From: Nipponacmea schrenckii
Taxonomy: Eukaryota > Mollusca > Gastropoda > Lottiidae
Length of the DNA stretch: 64,000 bases
NCBI GenBank assembly: GCA_030562195.1
Contig: CM060202.1
Coordinates: 27,514,317 to 27,578,316 of the forward strand
Reading direction: 5' to 3'
In this document: positions 59,441-64,000 of the stretch, one piece after another
How the letters are laid out: each line of letters opens with the position of its first letter
How positions within the stretch are numbered: the first letter of the stretch is position 1
Notes under the pieces: generated by a model
What the model was told of the DNA's origin: nothing
Databases searched by the model: none
What the model saw: the letters and a program-made list of their open reading frames with translations, nothing else
Program-made: the position numbers and the translations under genes

Positions 59441-60019
59441 ATTACGCTAAATGTAACAGTTTTGTTGCATAGAATGTGTGCTTCAGGCAGTGCACGTTCA
59501 AGATTCCCCGCAGTTGGAAATATAAATACCGCAGGCTAATGTCGCATGGCGATAAAAGTCTTCATTAACCTTAATGTGTGAAGGGGAGCTGGACGTTAAT
59601 CTCTAATCATTTTATTTCAGAAACTATACAATTGATTATATAATCTCAAAATAACTGTTCTATCTATTGAATCTGGAAAGAGCTGATGAGAATCGTCGAA
59701 TCAAACTCCATTTGAAATTTTATTCATTTTTTGCTTTACCTTGTGAACGTACATCCTGCTAAATAATCAGATGCTATAAATATTTTGTGGAAAATGAGTT
59801 AAATGTTTTGCACTTGAGCCCCGCTTGACAGATCTGTGGCCCCTTCTTGTCTAGAAACGCCACTGTTTGCTTCTACTCCGTTTTATAATACCGCTGTTAC
59901 TTGTACTTGTACTTCCGATTTGACAGAATATTTTAAATGTAAATATTTGCAAGAATCACACTAGAAAAGTTGCAATCGATTGTAGCCTGTATGATTTGTC
60001 CTCTATTTTTGTTCTTTTG

Positions 60020-60566
60020 TGCTACACGAAAATTAATTTTGTATCAATGCAAATCCATTGTGAATGCGCAAGATGCTCGTTTTGATATCTTGCTAACCTG
60101 TGAGACTTTGCTTACCTGCTTAATCACAGTTAAGTTAGCGTTAGAACGAGATACTTATTACCAGTAAATAGTATTATTACATGAAACTTGGCTCAGGAAC
60201 TCAAAAAATTATATTCCAATATGACCTTAGCTTGCATGTCAAAGATGTGTACATCTTTGGTGGTGCGTATAATCTTCACTAAATATTGAGGGCATAATCA
60301 GCTTGAAGTTTCCTTCACAACAGCTTGAAGTTACGCGACAAACGGGAATCTAAAGACAGTGTCTTAGCTAGAAGTCAAAGATACCTACTAAAACTTGTTT
60401 TTGTTTCTATCTTCTTGGATGGTTCGAATTATAAATTGTAAATAATCTGTATGGTTGTTTTAGACATTTGCGCATCACACCATAATCTGGATCACTCGGC
60501 GTGATTTCTAGAAACATAGTTTCTGCTGCACCTAATGTCAGTGTATTTCGGTATACAAACCATTGA
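60020..60566. repeat. second copy of the segmental duplication (empty site for the hAT)
   Basis: It matches 55769-55837 on the left and 58630 onward on the right, with about 60 bp between them (GATATCTTGC...TTAGAAC) instead of the 2.8-kb hAT element. It therefore approximates the pre-insertion state. Confidence 0.7.
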
Positions 60567-60680
60567 TCCTCTCCACTGTGATTGTAGTGAACCCTTGGGT
60601 ATCCACCACTCCACTGGTAAGGTGAGGTAAGATGTTCTGTTACCCATTTAAAATGGTCCCAGATCTTGCCAATCTAAGCC
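60567..60680 (-). pseudogene. relic of a lectin CTLD2 C-terminal exon (copy 2)
   Basis: The minus strand retains, in order, sequence for WLG-like, FKWVTEH, LTSPYQWSGG and VHYNH, with a deletion of the GEDL segment and mismatches. Plus-strand words: GAACCCTTGGGTATCCACCA, CTGGTAAGGTGAGGTAAGAT, GTTACCCATTTAAA. A seventh lectin gene once lay here, in right-arm orientation. Confidence 0.75.
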
Positions 60681-60919
60681 ACCTAGGACTATGGGTACAA
60701 ATATAAAGCAAGTTGGAGGGGGGGCATCTGTCAAAGATGGATTCAAATGTAGCAATATCGAGCGTCATGGAGCGTCTGAGAGATACCGACCCCACCTACT
60801 CCCATGAACCCCAAATGATACCGCCATTAAAAGGCACGTTTTCTTCATCGAGATTTAGCGAATCAAATAACCAGTCGCTTTCCAGGATGTATATAAGCTG
60901 GTCACTTGTTATTCCTTCA

Positions 60920-61147
60920 CAAGGTATTATGGTTACATTAAAACGGGCACAAAGTTTTTAAATTACAGTAATACGAGAACAAGGTAATAGGGCCTATGGC
61001 ACAAAAATACAAGCAAAGGGTATTATGGGTTATATGCGCAAAAGGTATTATAGTCGCAGTGGGCACAATGTATTATGATCGCAGTAATACAGGTACAAAG
61101 TAAATTGGTCACAGTAATATGGCCACAATGTATTATGATCCTAGTAA
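60920..61147. repeat. diverged left part of a 30-bp tandem array
   Basis: Imperfect copies of ACAAGGTATTATGATCCCAG-like units (CACAATGTATTATGATCG, ACAAGGTAATAGGGCC). They continue, in far more regular form, at 62844-63111, on the other side of the element 61148-62840. Confidence 0.75.
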
Positions 61148-62840
61148 GGCCGTGCAAAGAAAATTGTCTGTTTTACAGGCCTTTTTTTTTTTAAAAAAAG
61201 GGGCGAGAGGGCAAATTTATTATTTATTATTTATAAGCGCTTTTTTAAATTTGGCACCAAAAGAAATCGGAGCGAGCGGAGCTATTTATTATTTATTTCC
61301 ACAAATTTAAAAAATAGATTTAAATCACCATTCAGATGCAACTATCAGATGTTTTTGGGGTTTGAATGATAATAGTTGATAGAAATAACAGAACTTTTTT
61401 ACCTTTCAACTTCAAACGTAATCATTCCAACATGTTTATTACCTCTGACAATGATGCACTTAGGGTGCATCAGGGCTGATAATATTATGTCAAGACAATG
61501 TTTTTATACTACAGTACTAATCCATTTCTATCCATCTGTAAACTGTATTTTAAAACGCCATTGTGTGGTAATAATTATTGGAAATTTTGGAACAAATTGT
61601 CATACATCACATCACATGACAAGAACAAAACAATCTGATTAGATCGAACTTCTATTTTAATAATTTTTATCTAGGCCTATGTTACAAATGCCGATTTTTC
61701 GATAACTCGTACTAACGGAGTACTTCCAGTTTTTACTTGAGAAAAGCGGAATGTGTTGAGTGATATCGATAATGAGAAAATCGATCGTATTCGAACGTAT
61801 AAAATTCGTATTTTCTTGTATTCGTTCCCATTTTTCCATAAATATTAACTTTTTCAAATCAATAGCAGAAAAAAAACCCGGTGCATTCTTTTACTTGTAA
61901 TTGTAACGGGTCTCGATTTGTTCCACCATTATTATCCACAAACGAAATCATCAAGATTAAGATCAATTTAATGTTTGGATGAATACCAGTTAAAACAGTA
62001 ACATGTCAAAACGGTAACAAATTTTATTAGTCAAAACGGTAACAACTCCACCAAAACGGTAACGGAAATTTGGTTAAAACGGTAACAACTCCGCTAAAAC
62101 GGTAACAGCTATTTTTGGTTAAAACGGTAACGAAATAAATCCTATAATTAATGTGATCTTTATTAATCAAGATAGTATTAACTTAAAATCAGTGATTGAA
62201 AAGAACTCAAACAATCTTTGCCAATTGATCAAAGTAATATACGGTATACCGACATAATAAGCTAACAGATTTCCTGACAACTATCATTATTAGTAATCAC
62301 GATCATAATTAAAACGCGATACATAATATTTTCTAATTAATGACATAAACAGAAATAAAGTACTTGTCCGATGCCCGACTTATGAAATTTTGTTCGTCAG
62401 CACATTTTATGAATAATGTTGCACTTGTTTGACTGTCTTGCTGGGATTTGAGGCGCGTTCGATGCCCTCTTTTAGTCGTTTGCCATTGAAATAATTACCG
62501 TTTTAACTGGATACCGTTTGGATTGTCCTCACGAAAGTGTGAATAATTTTCAAAATTGTGCTTCTTTCCGCAAATAAAATTGTATTTTCGAACGTTAAAT
62601 TGTATCAGAACAATTTCAGTTTAAAGTTGTAGAAGAAAATCTTTTTATCGGTGATGAAAAATGCATTCTAAGCCACTTCCGGTTTTTCGTTAAACGTCAA
62701 GGGAGATAATTATGTTATTTTGGAGACGCGCGCGCATTATTTATTATTTATTCCAAAATGTCAATAAATAGTTTTGGAGCGCGGGGTATTTTACCGGAGC
62801 GCGCGAGGCCTGTAAAACAGACAATTTACTTTGTACGGCC
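61148..62840. mobile_element. 1.69-kb Harbinger-like nonautonomous element
   Basis: The ends form inverted repeats of about 34 bp: left GGCCGTGCAAAGAAAATTGT and right, inverted, GGCCGTACAAAGTAAATTGT, both continuing CTGTTTTACAGGCC. TAA flanks both sides (61145-61147 and 62841-62843), as expected of a PIF/Harbinger TWA target duplication. Subterminal regions are rich in ATTTATTATTTATT and GCGCG words. The interior carries short AAAACGGTAAC repeats (61985-62130) and no transposase. It is inserted in the 30-bp tandem array. Small frames inside have no domain. Confidence 0.82.
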
Positions 62841-62843
62841 TAA

Positions 62844-63109
62844 TACGGACACAAGGTATTATGATCCCAGTAAAACGAGAACAAGGTATTATGATCCCAG
62901 TAAAACGAGAACAAGGTATTATGATCCCAGTAAAACGAGAACAAGGTATTATGATCCCAGTAAAACGAGAACAAGGTATTATGATCCCAGTAAAACGAGA
63001 ACAAGGTATTATGATCCCAGTAAAACGAGAACAAGGTATTATGATCCCAGTAAAACGAGAACAAGGTATTATGATCCCAGTAAAACGAGAACAAGGTATT
63101 ATGATCCCA

Positions 63110-63111
<2 letters not shown>
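62844..63111. repeat. 30-bp tandem array, nine units
   Basis: Nearly perfect repeats of AACAAGGTATTATGATCCCA plus GTAAAACGAG. Frames here (YYDPSKTRTR, VKREQGIMIP, WDHNTLFSFY) are open in three phases because 30 is a multiple of three. Homogeneity is much higher than in the left part of the same array. Confidence 0.93.
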
Positions 63112-63143
<32 letters not shown>

Positions 63144-64000
63144 CTTATATATTTATCACACGAAGGTGTTCAGTAGCGCTTTACAAAACTTAGTACACAT
63201 ATAGGATTAAATTTGCTAAAATTAAAAAAAATACAGTTAAAAATCCATTTCAAATAAAGGGAATGATTAAATTAAAATATTGCAATTACTTAAGATGAAT
63301 AAATATAAAATATTGAAATATCAGGTAAAAAACAAAGATTAAAATCTAATTAAAAACTAATTAGTTAATGAAAGATTTTTTAAATAAGAACGTTTTTAAA
63401 GCTGATTTAAAAGATGCCACTGAAGTACATGATCTAATATCCATTTCATTTTTTGTATTTGGTTTAAGATTATTCCAGAGTTTTGGAGCAAGATAGGAGA
63501 AGGAACGTTCACCGTAATTAACATAATTGGCAGTGATAGGTTTCAATTTGTAAATATCATTAGAGCTACGTAGGTTGCGAGAATTTGTTTGCTTGGATAT
63601 GAGATCACATAAATATTTTGGGGCAATTTGATTATAACATTTATAAGTAAGTAATAATATTTTAAATTCAATTCTATAATGTATGGGAAGCCAGTGTAAC
63701 TGCATTAAACAAGGGGTAATATGTTCCGCTCTTTTGGTAAGTGTGATAAGTCTAGCGGCAGTATTTTGAACTTTTTGTAATTTATTTAACAATTTATTTG
63801 GCAAGCCAGCTAATAGAGAATTGAACATATCTAATCTGGAGGTAATAAAAGCATTTACCCGTGGTTTTGTATGGTCAGTGGTCAGGTATTTACGAATTTT
63901 TCCAATATTATGGATGTGAAAGTAGCAAGTTTTACAAATATTATTAATCTGAACTGACATCGTCATACCAGTATCAAAGTGTGCACCTATGTTTCTGGCT
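63112..64000 (-). mobile_element. 3' end of a CR1/jockey-like LINE, truncated by window edge
   Basis: A minus-strand frame is open from the window edge through 63966 to TAA at 63361. It encodes the C-terminal RT region typical of these LINEs: SRLDMFNSLLAGLP, LQKVQNTAARLI, HITPCLMQLHWLPI, FKILLLTYK, YGERSFSYLAPKLWNNL and FKSALKTFLFKKS. Upstream of the first Met the same frame reads ARNIGAHFDTGM, so the ORF continues beyond the window. About 220 bp of 3' UTR and a (TTA)n tail (63112-63139) follow, abutting the 30-bp array. No frameshift or stop is seen, so this could be a recent copy. Confidence 0.85.

Noticed and set aside
62758..63204. Open frames encoding perfect 10-residue repeats (YYDPSKTRTR and others)
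   Set aside because: They are translations of the 30-bp tandem array, open in several phases and on both strands because the unit length is a multiple of three.

Overview
This is an AT-rich, intron-rich, transposon-laden stretch of an animal nuclear genome. GT-AG introns, C-type lectin domains encoded as half-domain exons, a GT92 glycosyltransferase, CR1/jockey-like and R2-like retroelements, a hAT transposase and abundant short tandem arrays suggest a lophotrochozoan, most likely a mollusc. The species is an inference, not something I can read directly. There is no sign of bacterial or viral gene organisation.

The core of the window is a family of secreted lectin-like genes. Each intact gene has six exons: signal peptide, CTLD1 in two exons, CTLD2 in two exons, and a terminal exon with a four-cysteine PAN/apple-like domain. 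I joined the exons by hand from splice sites and phases. Five complete models close in frame: LEC1 (+, 2882-8299, 333 aa), LEC3 (+, 16914-21208, 339 aa), LEC4 (-, 31188-28696, 337 aa), LEC5 (-, 46885-37771, 334 aa) and LEC6 (-, 54054-48204, 325 aa). LEC2 (+, 11976-12253) is an orphan terminal exon. Two relic CTLD2 exon fragments lie at 59.3 and 60.6 kb.

The layout is a mirror image. The left arm reads LEC1, LEC2 relic, 23-bp satellite, LEC3, all on +. The right arm, read inward from 55 kb, gives LEC6, LEC5, the same 23-bp satellite in reverse complement, LEC4, all on -. Outer genes LEC1 and LEC6 share one signal-peptide type (MKFYIV), upstream homology and an intron-1 pentamer/hexamer microsatellite. 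Inner genes LEC3, LEC4 and LEC5 share another signal peptide (MRNIVI) and a conserved promoter-proximal block. The spacer holds a five-exon GT92 glycosyltransferase gene (+, 24330-28045, 436 aa). The simplest reading is an inverted duplication of a three-gene block, followed by exon loss (LEC2), exon replacement (LEC6), satellite expansion and transposon insertion.

The flanks and introns are rich in mobile DNA. LEC5 intron 1 holds a decayed R2-like non-LTR retroelement (42.3-45.7 kb) and a TIR element with an internal minisatellite (41.5-42.1 kb). A hAT transposase pseudogene (55.9-58.2 kb) has one in-frame stop just before its dimerisation domain, and a related empty-site copy lies at 60 kb. 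A 1.69-kb Harbinger-like element splits a 30-bp tandem array at 61.1-62.8 kb, and the 3' end of a CR1/jockey-like LINE runs off the right edge. Several palindromic MITEs, tRNA-derived SINE heads and simple arrays account for much of the rest.

If expressed, the lectin genes would make secreted tandem-CTLD proteins capped by a PAN-like domain, while GT92 would act in the Golgi. A functional link between them is only suggested by position.
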